Below, in pieces: positions 46,196 through 54,924 of a DNA stretch of 64,000 bases (positions are counted from its first letter, which is position 1; each line of letters starts with the position of its first letter). The translations under genes and the position numbers were made by a program. Origin of the DNA: CALODL01 sp942492115 (GTDB lineage Bacteria; Planctomycetota; Phycisphaerae; UBA1845; CAIVHJ01). Location: the NCBI GenBank assembly GCA_942492115.1, contig CALODL010000001.1, forward strand, positions 186,001-250,000, in the 5' to 3' direction. The notes beneath the pieces were generated by a model, which was not told the DNA's origin, did no database searches, and saw only the letters and a list, made by a program, of their open reading frames with translations.

Positions 46196-47278
46196 ATGAC
46201 GCTCCATCTCCAGACAGAAGACGAAGGTCCTGCTTCGATTCAGATCGGGGATCATGAAATCGGCCCTGGCTCGGCCCCTTTTATCGTGGCTGAAGCAGGC
46301 GTGAATCACAATGGCGACGTCGACCGGGCCAAGGCTCTGGCTGACGCAGCTCTGGCAGCTGGCGCCGACGCCGTGAAGTTTCAGGTCTTTAAGGCTGCCG
46401 CCCTTGTACAGTCCACGGCTCCGGCGGCCCCGTATCAGGTAGCTGCTTCCGGTCAGCAGAGTCAACGTGAGTTGCTCAGCGGACTTGAAATGTCTCATGA
46501 TCATTTCGGGCAACTGGCCGACCACTGTCGCTCCATAGGTATCATGTTCCTTGCGACACCCTTTTCGGTCGACGACCTGCGGGCGATCGTCGAAATGGGC
46601 GTTCCCGCCATAAAGTTGGCATCGCCCGATTTGAACAATGTCGTCATCGTCGAGGCGGCTGCCGCGACCGGACTACCGCTGCTGGTCTCGACCGGCGCCA
46701 GCCGACTGGTCGAAATCGACGAAGCTGTGGCCCTGCTAGATCAACTCGAGGCGTGCAGCCAGACGGTATTGATGCATTGTGTCAGTGCCTACCCGACGGC
46801 CATGCGGGATGCGGCACTGAGCACGATCTGGACCTTTAGGTTGCGCTATGACATGTGGGTCGGTTACAGCGATCATACCGCAGGTGTGGCGACGGCTGCC
46901 CCGGCTGTGGGTTGTGGGGCCAAAGTGCTGGAGAAACACCTGACCCTCGATCGCGCGGCCCCTGGACCGGATCATGCGTTTTCCCTGACCCCTGAGATGC
47001 TGGCGGAATACTGTACAGAGGCCCGCCAGGCCTGGGACCTGCTGGGTGATTCGCGCGAGACAGTCTTTCGCTGTGAAGAACCTGTCCGTGCTTTGGCCCG
47101 CCGCAGCCTCGTGGCCCGCGTCGACATCCCGGCAGGGCAAATCATCGAGGCCGAACACCTCATTCTCAAACGGCCCGGTGGGGGGATCCCGCCACGCGAG
47201 TGGTCTGACCTCGTCGGGCGCAGGTCCGCGTGTGACATTCCCAGTGACACCCAATTGAATTGGGACATGGTCAGCTGA
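46196..47278 (+). CDS. neuB: N-acetylneuraminate/nonulosonate synthase with SAF domain
   Basis: NeuB enzymes condense a hexosamine sugar with phosphoenolpyruvate to form nonulosonic acids (sialic, legionaminic or pseudaminic type). This 360-aa chain has the family's TIM barrel: FIVAEAGVNHNGD (about 29-41), DAVKFQVF, FLATPFSVDDL, AIKLASPDLNN and GYSDHTAGV. A C-terminal SAF/antifreeze-like domain starts at about 300 (ARRSLVARVDIPAGQII). ATG 46196 is used; open codons before it lack a match. The exact sugar cannot be decided by eye. It overlaps neuC by one base (TGATG), so the two are translated together. Confidence 0.93.
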   Translation: MTLHLQTEDEGPASIQIGDHEIGPGSAPFIVAEAGVNHNGDVDRAKALADAALAAGADAVKFQVFKAAALVQSTAPAAPYQVAASGQQSQRELLSGLEMSHDHFGQLADHCRSIGIMFLATPFSVDDLRAIVEMGVPAIKLASPDLNNVVIVEAAAATGLPLLVSTGASRLVEIDEAVALLDQLEACSQTVLMHCVSAYPTAMRDAALSTIWTFRLRYDMWVGYSDHTAGVATAAPAVGCGAKVLEKHLTLDRAAPGPDHAFSLTPEMLAEYCTEARQAWDLLGDSRETVFRCEEPVRALARRSLVARVDIPAGQIIEAEHLILKRPGGGIPPREWSDLVGRRSACDIPSDTQLNWDMVS

Positions 47279-48435
47279 TGGTCCGCCGTAGGCGTGTGGC
47301 CGTCGTGACCGGCAGCCGCGCCGAGTACGGGTTACTCCGTTCTCCCATGCGCCATATTGCAGCACATCCGCGCTTGCACCTGCAACTCGTTGCCACCGGC
47401 ATGCATCTGTTGCGGTCATTCGGTTATACGTTGCGTCACATCAAGGATGACGGTTTCAGTATCGACAAGACCGTTCCGATGTACAGACCGGGTGACGATC
47501 GCCTGCGCACAGCCGAAGCCATCGGGCGCGGTGTCACAGGGTTATCCAGAGCGCTGAGCTCACTGGACAGCGATATCGTCGTGATACTTGGGGACCGTGC
47601 GGAGGCACTGGCTGCAGCAGTGGCCGCCACGGCGACCGGCCGTACGATCGCCCACCTCCACGGCGGAGATGTCGCGCCCGGGGACCTGGACGACGCGTAT
47701 CGCCATGCGATCACCAAGCTGGCCCATCTCCATCTGGTGGCCAGTGACGATGCTGCACGGCGCGTCGTACGCCTGGGCGAGTCGCCGCGCCATGTTCACG
47801 TTGTCGGCGCTCCCGGGCTCGATGAGTTGCGCATTCGACGTTCTCCGCCCGAGGCCTGGCTTTCCAAACAGTTTGGCCTCGACGACGCTGGAGGCATCGC
47901 CGTTGTCATGTATCATCCGGTCGGACGTGCCGCGCGGACCGAAGGGCGGGTCATGCGCGCGGCTCTGGCAGCCATTCGCGACGCCGATCTGGGGGCGCTG
48001 GTCATCAGTCCGAACAACGATGCCGGGCACAGCGGCATCATCGAGGCCATCGAGTCCGCGCGCCGGGCCTGGCCGGCACGGAGACTGACTGTCAAAGCGT
48101 CGTTGCCACGCGACATGTTCCTGGATGCCCTGCGGGCGGCCCGTGTCGTGGTAGGCAATTCTTCATGTGGCATGATCGAAGCGCATTCCGCCGGAACACC
48201 TGCGGTGAACATCGGATCCCGTCAACGGGGCCGCCTGCGTAACCGTGGATCGGTGATCGATTGCGGTGAAACACGGCAACAGATTCTCGCGGGTGTGCAG
48301 ACCGCGTTGCGTCGACGCATTCGTGATCCTCAGGCCAGTGTGTATGGCGCTGGGCGAGCAGGTAACGCTGTGGCGCGCATCGTCTCGCGCATCACCTTGT
48401 CCGATAACCTGCGTCGCAAACACATTTCGTACTAG
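47278..48435 (+). CDS. neuC: UDP-N-acetylglucosamine 2-epimerase (hydrolysing)
   Basis: The 385-aa product is a GT-B-fold epimerase/hydrolase that releases the hexosamine used by NeuB. Family marks include VVTGSRAEYGLL (about 9-20), VILGDRAEALAAA, HLHGGDVAPGDLDDAYRHAI, YHPVGRA, ISPNNDAGHSGI and VVGNSSCGMIEAHSAGTPAVNIGSRQRGR. The start ATG 47278 overlaps the neuB stop by one base, a typical coupled junction. Its relatives include NeuC and LegG, so sialic and legionaminic acid routes are both possible. No CMP-sugar synthetase (neuA) is adjacent in this window; it may lie elsewhere or be replaced by the nucleotidyltransferase domain at 50608-52245 (speculative). Confidence 0.92.
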   Translation: MVRRRRVAVVTGSRAEYGLLRSPMRHIAAHPRLHLQLVATGMHLLRSFGYTLRHIKDDGFSIDKTVPMYRPGDDRLRTAEAIGRGVTGLSRALSSLDSDIVVILGDRAEALAAAVAATATGRTIAHLHGGDVAPGDLDDAYRHAITKLAHLHLVASDDAARRVVRLGESPRHVHVVGAPGLDELRIRRSPPEAWLSKQFGLDDAGGIAVVMYHPVGRAARTEGRVMRAALAAIRDADLGALVISPNNDAGHSGIIEAIESARRAWPARRLTVKASLPRDMFLDALRAARVVVGNSSCGMIEAHSAGTPAVNIGSRQRGRLRNRGSVIDCGETRQQILAGVQTALRRRIRDPQASVYGAGRAGNAVARIVSRITLSDNLRRKHISY

Positions 48436-48522
48436 GCGATTTGGTCACGCTCATCTAAACAATGAGACCTCGAGGGACGATACAAAGGGCGCTTGGTACC
48501 GCTGTACCCATAGGAGTCCGCA

Positions 48523-49413
48523 ATGTCCCTTGAAACGCCGAATGCCCCGGATGAGTCGACCGTCATCGTGACCAAAGCGCTGTCGCGTATTGGCGACATC
48601 GCCACTTTGCCGGAAGTGACACTGAAAATCATCTCCATCGTCGATGACCCCAAGAGCACCGCGAAGGACCTCCATGGCATCATCAAGAATGATCCTGCAC
48701 TCTCAACGAAAGTATTGAAGGTCGTCAACTCGGCGTTCTACGGTTTGCCAGGACAGATTGCCAGTGTTGATCGTGCGATCATCCTTCTGGGCCTGTCGGC
48801 GGTGAAGAACATTGCTATTGCATCATCGATTTCGCGCATTTTCAAAGGCTCCAAAATAACGGACGAATTCAGCGCCACCGATCTTTGGCGGCACAGTGTG
48901 TCCGTCGCAGTGGCCGCACGTTCGTTGGCCATCCACTCCAACCGCCGTGCCGAAGCCGACGAGGTCTTCCTTGCAGGCCTGATTCATGACTTGGGCATCC
49001 TGGTCGAACGCCAGGCGTTCGGCGATAAGCTTGCCGAAGCAATCAACCGCGCCAAAATGGGCGAAGACAGCTATCTGAACTGCGAACGCCAGGTGCTTGG
49101 AGCCGACCACCAGTTGTTCGGTACCGCCCTGGCTACGAAGTGGAAGTTCCCACGACATCTGCGTGCCGTAACGGGGTATCACCACGATCACCATAGAGTT
49201 GCCGAGGAAATGCGTCAGGTCGTCGCTCTGATCGAAGTCGCAGATATTATCTGTTGCCAGCAGAAAATCGGGTTCTATCTGACTGCCGAAGGCGCAGAAC
49301 TCACACCCGGTCTGCTCGAGACTGCGCAGGTCACACAAGAACAAGTCGACATGACCGTCGAAACGCTCGAAGAAGACTGCTCAGACGCCGAAATAATGCT
49401 TCGTGGAGAATAG
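48523..49413 (+). CDS. HDOD-domain signalling protein
   Basis: The 296-aa product starts at ATG 48523, seven bases after AGGAG. Residues about 20-220 form an HDOD domain (LPEVTLKIISIVDDPKST, IIKNDPALSTKVLKVVNSAFYGL, IILLGLSAVKNIAI, LAGLIHDLGIL), a degenerate relative of HD phosphohydrolases found in bacterial signalling. A short C-terminal tail follows. HDOD proteins have been tied to motility, stress and cyclic-nucleotide networks, usually without enzyme activity. There is no receiver or GGDEF domain here. It follows neuC by 87 bases and ends at a strong terminator, so it may be the last gene of the neuBC unit. Confidence 0.88.
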   Translation: MSLETPNAPDESTVIVTKALSRIGDIATLPEVTLKIISIVDDPKSTAKDLHGIIKNDPALSTKVLKVVNSAFYGLPGQIASVDRAIILLGLSAVKNIAIASSISRIFKGSKITDEFSATDLWRHSVSVAVAARSLAIHSNRRAEADEVFLAGLIHDLGILVERQAFGDKLAEAINRAKMGEDSYLNCERQVLGADHQLFGTALATKWKFPRHLRAVTGYHHDHHRVAEEMRQVVALIEVADIICCQQKIGFYLTAEGAELTPGLLETAQVTQEQVDMTVETLEEDCSDAEIMLRGE

Positions 49414-49444
49414 ACGAGAGCCAGCAGCAGCGATCCTCACCGCA

Positions 49445-49473
49445 GGCCCCGGACTCGTTCCGGGGCCTTTTTT
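49445..49473 (+). terminator. Rho-independent terminator after the HDOD gene
   Basis: GGCCCCGGA (49445-49453) pairs perfectly with TCCGGGGCC (49459-49467) around a five-base loop, followed by six T. It lies 32 bases after the stop codon. Confidence 0.92.
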
Positions 49474-49674
49474 GTGGATCTTCACGGATGCGCGGGACCG
49501 GACGTCCTCCCAATGTCGTGAAGAACCCCTTTGGGGGTCCTTCAGCAGAATCTGTGGAAGCTGAATTGCTCTCCCGTCTTCTGACTCTGGAGCTGGCCAG
49601 GGATGCCCCTTGCGCCCCGTGTAACATCACTTCGATCACCGGTGTACAATAAGGCTCATCAGAAGGAGACCACC

Positions 49675-50559
49675 ATGAATCGTTGTGCAGTCGGAGCGTG
49701 CCTGCTGGGCTTGTTGTTCGTTGCCTGCAAATCCGAAACGAAGGAACCAGCCGCACCACCCAAGCCCGCCACGTCACCCGGGCCCATCGAGCCTGTATCG
49801 CCGCCGGCGCGGTCGCCGAACGAGTCCGTGACGCCGGCAGTACCGTCTGGTACGCCGCCGCGACAACTCACGCAGGATCCAGTCGCGGGCGACGGTGTGG
49901 GCACGATCACCGGGGTCATCAAGTGGGGTGCGCAGGACTTCCCACGCAAAACCATCAAGGTCAACGGCGATCCAAACTGTGTGACGATCCGTGCCACTAT
50001 GGGGCCGCTGTTGAGCGAGAAACTGATTGCCCAGCAGGGCGTCATCGAAAATGTGTTCGTGTACATCAAATCGGGATTGCCCGCCGGTAAGACCTGGCCA
50101 ATCCCGGAGACTCCGGTTCTACTCGACCAGAAGGGCTGCCACTACGAGCCACACGTTTTTGGAGTCATGGCCGGTCAGGACATTCTCATTCGCAACAGTG
50201 ACCCGACCGCGCACAACATTCACGCCATGCCCGTGGACAACACCGAGTTCAACAAAGGCCAGCCCAAAATGGGCATGACCTTTACCGAGGTGTTCAGTAA
50301 TCCCGAGATCGGACTCAAGATCAAGTGCGACGTCCACCCGTGGATGAGTGCCTACTGCAACGTGATGGCTCATCCGTTCTATGCAGTCAGTGACGCGGCG
50401 GGCAAGTTCACCATTCCGGACGTCCCAGCCGGTACCTACATCATCGGGACGTGGATCGAGCATTCCGGCCTCAAGCCCCAGGTGCTCGAGGTGACCGTGA
50501 CCGCGGGGGACACTGCAGACATCGAGTTTACCTTCGCTCCGCCCAAGAAAGATCCCTGA
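49675..50559 (+). CDS. Lipoprotein with cupredoxin-like copper site and carboxypeptidase-regulatory-like fold
   Basis: The 294-aa product starts at ATG 49675, behind AGAAGGAG. The lipobox LLFVAC makes the Cys at about residue 18 the lipidation site. A Pro-rich linker (about 20-70) leads to a beta domain starting GTITGVIKWG (about 76). AHNIHAMP (about 180-187) and CDVHPWM (about 219-225) provide the His/Cys/His/Met set expected of a type-1-like copper centre. The end (FTIPDVPAGTYIIGTW) resembles a carboxypeptidase-regulatory repeat. Redox or copper handling in the periplasm is likely. The same fold is fused to the giant cytochrome at 1-5048. The gene stands alone after the HDOD terminator. Confidence 0.78.
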   Translation: MNRCAVGACLLGLLFVACKSETKEPAAPPKPATSPGPIEPVSPPARSPNESVTPAVPSGTPPRQLTQDPVAGDGVGTITGVIKWGAQDFPRKTIKVNGDPNCVTIRATMGPLLSEKLIAQQGVIENVFVYIKSGLPAGKTWPIPETPVLLDQKGCHYEPHVFGVMAGQDILIRNSDPTAHNIHAMPVDNTEFNKGQPKMGMTFTEVFSNPEIGLKIKCDVHPWMSAYCNVMAHPFYAVSDAAGKFTIPDVPAGTYIIGTWIEHSGLKPQVLEVTVTAGDTADIEFTFAPPKKDP

Positions 50560-50607
50560 CCCCACGGTGTGTCGCGGATGGGCGCTGGCATGATCGGCGC
50601 TTGCGCC

Positions 50608-52245
50608 TCAAGGTCGGTGCCACTCGTCGCAGCCCGGGCACAACGGGTGTGCCGCATAGTTGCCTTCGTGCTGCGCGACGCGCAGTGTCACCAGAGCTGA
50701 TCCGTGCCATACGCCGTCCAGCGATTGGGTGTCTACGGTGCCTGCGCTGTACAGCCCCTTGAAGTCCTGATCGCAGCCGACGACAGTGCCATCCGACAGG
50801 ATCGTGCAGCGGTGGCGCAGCTGGCGGCAGGGGATGCGCAAGGGCGGAGCCATGCTCATGACCATGCGATCGGGCAGTTGGCCGGCGTAGTGACTGTAGC
50901 CCTCGATGATTGACCATCCCTGGGCGCGAAGCCATTCATCGAAGAACGGTTCCATGTCGTCGAGCGTCTCGGTGCATTTGACCAGGCTGCCGATGATGTT
51001 CGGTGTCGATTGCCCGGCAGCGCGGCGCAATTCGACCGCCCGCCCAATGTTTTCGCGCACCACATCAAGTCCGCCGCAACCGTGCAGGGATCGATATCGT
51101 TCGACTGTCGTCGCATCGACGAGCACCTGAACAATGTCGACTCTATGCTCGATCAACGCGCGTGCGATGCCCTCGTCGAGAGCAAGCCCGTTCGTGCGAA
51201 CGGCGACTCCGAAGATGCCTGAGTCGCGTGCCACACGTAAGAAATCAACGAATTCGGGGTGCAGCAACGGCTCGCCGAAGCCTCCAAGGGTCAACAAGAT
51301 GTCGTCGTGCACGGCGAGTTGATCGACCATGCGCTCAAAAACGGACAGCGACATCGGCTCACGTGTGCCGACCACAGCTCCACGGGGCCGCAACCGGGTT
51401 GCCGTGTGGTGGTCATCGATGGTCAGTTCGATCTGAACTTCGTTCGGTACAGCTTCTGGACGTGTGGCCTGGGTTGACGTGAGCATGGTGCACAGTTGTT
51501 CGGCAGAACAGTCCTCACCGCCATGTTCGATGAGGTCTTCGAGCATTTCGAAACCGCGTCGGGTATCGGATGTCAGTCGTCCCGAAGCGTGCTGGACTGC
51601 AAGTGGAACCTGGTAGCACGCCGCGGTTCGGATGTAGTCCGGGATGGGCTTGTCAGGACGGTACGAGTTGATCCAGCCGATGGGGGTGCCGGCTTGGGCA
51701 GCCTCGAGAATCAGATCCGTGCGCAACACAGTGCCGACGATACCCGGAGGCGCTTGTCCGAACACCATGCGACTGTCTTCATGACCGGCACCGAGGTGAT
51801 CAATCATGGCGTCGAGGAGTATCGGGTCGACGAGGGGCGCCTCGGCCGCAACCGCAGCGATGGCTTCGAGACCAAGTTGTTCGGCCACCGCGGCATATAG
51901 CCCAGGGTGGACGTGTTCGTCGAAGAACGTCGTGTTGCCCAGTCCGCCCCGCCAGCTATGGAGACTCCATTTGCGTGCAGTGCGGATGATGTCCTCGGCG
52001 GGGCGTGGCGGACCGTCGAATGCCTTGACCGTCACCTCGAGGCCTTCGGCGAGACGGGTGACCGCATCGACTTGAACGGCTGGGCAGACGACCACGGTGC
52101 CCTGCAGCGCCGGGCAACGCGCCAGTCTGCGCAGCGTCCTGGTCAGGACGGGGGTGCCGTGCAGTAGTGTGGCCAGCCGGCTGGCAGTCCCGATGGGCGA
52201 GGTGTCGAGGTCCGCGTGGATGAGTGCTGCCACGTTCATGGTCAT
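50608..52245 (-). CDS. Nucleotidyltransferase-like/SPASM fusion with degenerate radical-SAM core
   Basis: The 545-aa product starts at ATG 52245 (or ATG 52239). Residues about 1-235 resemble GT-A/SpsF-like nucleotidyltransferases (SRLATLLHGTPVLTRTLRRL). Residues about 268-440 follow a radical-SAM barrel: VQIELT, then GGFGEPLLHPEF (about 321-332) and VRTNGLAL (about 349-356). The CxxxCxxC cluster motif is missing: IDDHHTATRLRPRG occupies its place. A SPASM-like tail keeps Cys473, 480, 491, 536 and 539. The architecture recalls the spirochaete 'spiro-SPASM' proteins (from memory, unchecked). It overlaps the Maf gene by four bases (ATGA), so both should work in one pathway, probably glycan or cofactor transfer to protein. 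Confidence 0.75.
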   Translation of the reverse strand: MTMNVAALIHADLDTSPIGTASRLATLLHGTPVLTRTLRRLARCPALQGTVVVCPAVQVDAVTRLAEGLEVTVKAFDGPPRPAEDIIRTARKWSLHSWRGGLGNTTFFDEHVHPGLYAAVAEQLGLEAIAAVAAEAPLVDPILLDAMIDHLGAGHEDSRMVFGQAPPGIVGTVLRTDLILEAAQAGTPIGWINSYRPDKPIPDYIRTAACYQVPLAVQHASGRLTSDTRRGFEMLEDLIEHGGEDCSAEQLCTMLTSTQATRPEAVPNEVQIELTIDDHHTATRLRPRGAVVGTREPMSLSVFERMVDQLAVHDDILLTLGGFGEPLLHPEFVDFLRVARDSGIFGVAVRTNGLALDEGIARALIEHRVDIVQVLVDATTVERYRSLHGCGGLDVVRENIGRAVELRRAAGQSTPNIIGSLVKCTETLDDMEPFFDEWLRAQGWSIIEGYSHYAGQLPDRMVMSMAPPLRIPCRQLRHRCTILSDGTVVGCDQDFKGLYSAGTVDTQSLDGVWHGSALVTLRVAQHEGNYAAHPLCPGCDEWHRP

Positions 52246-54176
52246 GCGTCCAATTGCCCGAGTGTCTCATCGAACCGGGTGCTGCACTGTTTCATGATCT
52301 CGAGCATCCGTTCCGCGTCATCTCGAAGGGTGCGGACGAACTCGCTGTCACGGGCGAGTTGTTGACGGGCACGCTCGGAACCCTGGGCCCCCGATGCTTG
52401 TAGTCGTTGATCGGCCGAGAATTTCCGGAATTCGGCCAGCTGAGCCCCTGTCGTGATGATCGTGTAGGCTTCGACATTGTCGCGGATTTTGACACGCAGC
52501 TGATCAACCCGTTTGATCTTGCGGTTAAAGGCGGTTGGCGTATCGACAAGTTCATGGAGTTCGGTGAGCACGGCCAATGTTTCGTTGCACAAGTCAACGA
52601 TTGCGCCGACTTCACGAACGCGCTCGTCAATTTTGCGTCGGCCGGCGTCGAGCGGTGTCGGGTCAAGCCAGGGTGTGCGTCGGCGATAATCGAACAGTGC
52701 CGAGGGAAGTCGCCGTGTGCATAGAGTAGACGCGACATCGGCAAGAGGCAGCGGCTCCGTTCCACGAATGGCCGCCCCGCCTTCGGTAGCGTTGATGACC
52801 CGTGCGGTGGTCCGGGAGAAATCGCGCTCGAACTGTTCGAGATAGTTGAGCATCAACTCTTCGGTATAGAGTTCACTACCGTCGTGACCACGGACTCTTC
52901 GCAGGATGGGGCGGAAGCGGACGATATACTCCCATTCCTTCATTTCCATCGTGCAGAACCGGTTGGTTTCTGCTTGCCACGCAGAGTGCAACGCGGTGCC
53001 CGGTGCGTAGTACACGTTGCCGGTGAGGGCCAGGTCCTGGCCAGTGAGTATGATGGGGTCGCATCCCAGAAATTCAGCGAGATAGAACGCCAGGTGTGCA
53101 ACCGATGCTCCTGCACGCAGGCCATCCTGTGGTTTGTGCGGGCGTCCAAGGCACAGCTCTGCGAAACTGTTGTGCAACAGACTGACCGGGCCATGGTAGG
53201 CGTCAATGACTGCAGGATGGGCTTTGGGTTCGGCAACCAGATGAGTGCGTGGATGGTGTTCTTCGGCGCCCTGAAAATAGCGTCCGGAGATCTCGTGGTA
53301 GTCGAGCGAGCACACGAAATGCGGCGTCACACCACGTGCGAGCAAAGGCTTGTAAGTCGTTTGGGTGGCGATGATGACCGCGTGGTCCTGGAGGTCGCGC
53401 AACAGGTGGCCGTTCTTGCGCAATGAGGGGCCTGCGGAAACAACGATCGCCGGATACCCCGAAAATGTCGATTTGAGTGGCACGATGGATGGGGCGGCGA
53501 GGTAGGTCGCAAGATTCCTGGACACGTTTCGACACGTAATCTGCGAGTTGATCATCAGCGTGACCATGGCCGTCTTGCTGTACTCGATGAACTCGGTCAG
53601 CACGGCTCGCAGTGTAGTGTAGAAGCTGTCGTTGAGCTGAACCGATGGCTTGTGACTGACGATATGCGTACCCATGAGAATGGCGGCACTGCGCTCACTG
53701 AGTTTGTCGTGAATGACCTCCTTCCGCGCATCTGTGAGAAACACCAGACTGCCGTCAGCAATACGCTCGGATACATCGACGCAGGTCAGCGCCCACCGCA
53801 GGAGTTCGAGGTCGGGCTCGAGTACAATGATGAGTGCGTTGGATGGTAAAACCTCGGCCAGCGCGGCGAGTGGGTAACCCAGCCCGCAGCCTTCGACGAC
53901 ATAACAGAACTTGTCATCCTGAGGATGGCTCCCGGCCCATTTCCGTGCCTCGGCCAGGGGGTCGTACCGGCTGTGGAGATAGATGTCACGTCCGGCGGTT
54001 GTCGTTCGTTTGATCGTCCAGTCTCCTGAACGGGTTGTTTCGAGCGGGGGCAGGTCGTTGTCGTCGATGGCGTCGACAATGACTGCGAGGCGCGGATCGC
54101 TGGCCCAGAGCTTTGTCATGTTGCGCAGATAGGCATCGGTCGTCGTTGCAGGTGTTAGGGCAGAATCCGTTGCCAT
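52242..54176 (-). CDS. Motility-associated factor (Maf/DUF115) family glycosyltransferase-like protein
   Basis: The 644-aa product starts at ATG 54176. Its centre (about 205-400) matches the Maf/DUF115 family: YPAIVVSAGPSLRKNGHLL, IIATQTTYKPLLARGVTPHF, VCSLDYHE and GCDPIILTGQDLALTG. In Campylobacter, Helicobacter and others, Maf proteins add nonulosonic acids to flagellin. The long C-terminal part is helical. It is coupled by a four-base overlap to the NTase/SPASM gene, and neuB-neuC lie 4-6 kb away on the opposite strand, which fits a nonulosonate glycosylation locus. The target protein is not encoded nearby, so flagellin is only one option. No flagellar gene is present in the window. Confidence 0.85.
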   Translation of the reverse strand: MATDSALTPATTTDAYLRNMTKLWASDPRLAVIVDAIDDNDLPPLETTRSGDWTIKRTTTAGRDIYLHSRYDPLAEARKWAGSHPQDDKFCYVVEGCGLGYPLAALAEVLPSNALIIVLEPDLELLRWALTCVDVSERIADGSLVFLTDARKEVIHDKLSERSAAILMGTHIVSHKPSVQLNDSFYTTLRAVLTEFIEYSKTAMVTLMINSQITCRNVSRNLATYLAAPSIVPLKSTFSGYPAIVVSAGPSLRKNGHLLRDLQDHAVIIATQTTYKPLLARGVTPHFVCSLDYHEISGRYFQGAEEHHPRTHLVAEPKAHPAVIDAYHGPVSLLHNSFAELCLGRPHKPQDGLRAGASVAHLAFYLAEFLGCDPIILTGQDLALTGNVYYAPGTALHSAWQAETNRFCTMEMKEWEYIVRFRPILRRVRGHDGSELYTEELMLNYLEQFERDFSRTTARVINATEGGAAIRGTEPLPLADVASTLCTRRLPSALFDYRRRTPWLDPTPLDAGRRKIDERVREVGAIVDLCNETLAVLTELHELVDTPTAFNRKIKRVDQLRVKIRDNVEAYTIITTGAQLAEFRKFSADQRLQASGAQGSERARQQLARDSEFVRTLRDDAERMLEIMKQCSTRFDETLGQLDA

Positions 54177-54273
54177 GGTGTGATCATCCTTGTCCTGCTA
54201 TCCATGCTAATTCAATCACAAAGACCGATCAAACCGGGCCCGCGGTGGCTTGCTTTCCTGTCGGCAACTGCCC

Positions 54274-54870
54274 ATGCTAGGTCACATGCTGCCTGCCGAA
54301 CTCCAGCCGGAATTCCTGCTGTCCGCCTATGCCAACGGGATATTCCCGATGGGCGAAGGCGACGAGATTGCCTGGTACAGCCCTGATCCTCGGGCTGTGC
54401 TGCCCCTGGAGGGATTCAAGGCGCCGCGCAGTCTACGCCAGCGCTTGCGCAATACGGCGCACGAGATTCGCATCAATGCCGACTTCGAGCGGGTCATGCG
54501 TTGCTGTGCGGATCGTGACGACGGCACCTGGATTACCGACACGATTGTCGAGGCCTACACAACGCTGCACCAACTGGGCTTCGCTCATAGTGTTGAAGCC
54601 TACTACGGCAAAGAACTGGCGGGCGGCTTGTACGGAGTGAGTTACGGTGGAGTGTTCTTCGGCGAATCGATGTTTACCTGCATCACAGACGGCTCGAAGG
54701 TCGCCCTCGTGGGGCTTGTCGAACGCATGCGCGCCCGCAAGATGACCCTGCTCGATGTCCAGTTCCAGACACAGCATCTGTCGCGCTTTGGCGTACTCGA
54801 GATTCCCCGCGTCGAGTACCTTCGGCAATTGCAGAGCGCGTTGGAACTGGACGTGACTTTCGTCGACTGA
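54274..54870 (+). CDS. aat: Leucyl/phenylalanyl-tRNA--protein transferase
   Basis: The 198-aa product attaches Leu or Phe from tRNA to N-terminal Arg/Lys (or Met) of proteins, marking them for ClpAP under the N-end rule. Family marks include LSAYANGIFPMGEGDEIAWY (about 16-35), WYSPDPRAVLPL, ITDTIVEAYTTLHQLGFAHS, GGLYGVSYGGVFFGESMF and LLDVQFQTQHLSRFG. ATG 54274 is used; a TTG at 54250 and an ATG at 54286 are alternatives, and none has a strong Shine-Dalgarno. It is slightly shorter than the E. coli enzyme (234 aa), mainly at the N terminus. It is divergent from the Maf gene and probably monocistronic. Confidence 0.95.
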   Translation: MLGHMLPAELQPEFLLSAYANGIFPMGEGDEIAWYSPDPRAVLPLEGFKAPRSLRQRLRNTAHEIRINADFERVMRCCADRDDGTWITDTIVEAYTTLHQLGFAHSVEAYYGKELAGGLYGVSYGGVFFGESMFTCITDGSKVALVGLVERMRARKMTLLDVQFQTQHLSRFGVLEIPRVEYLRQLQSALELDVTFVD

Positions 54871-54924
54871 TGACCGCGTGAGGCCGTGCGGTGGTCGTCG
54901 GCACATCGCTTGGACACCACGATC

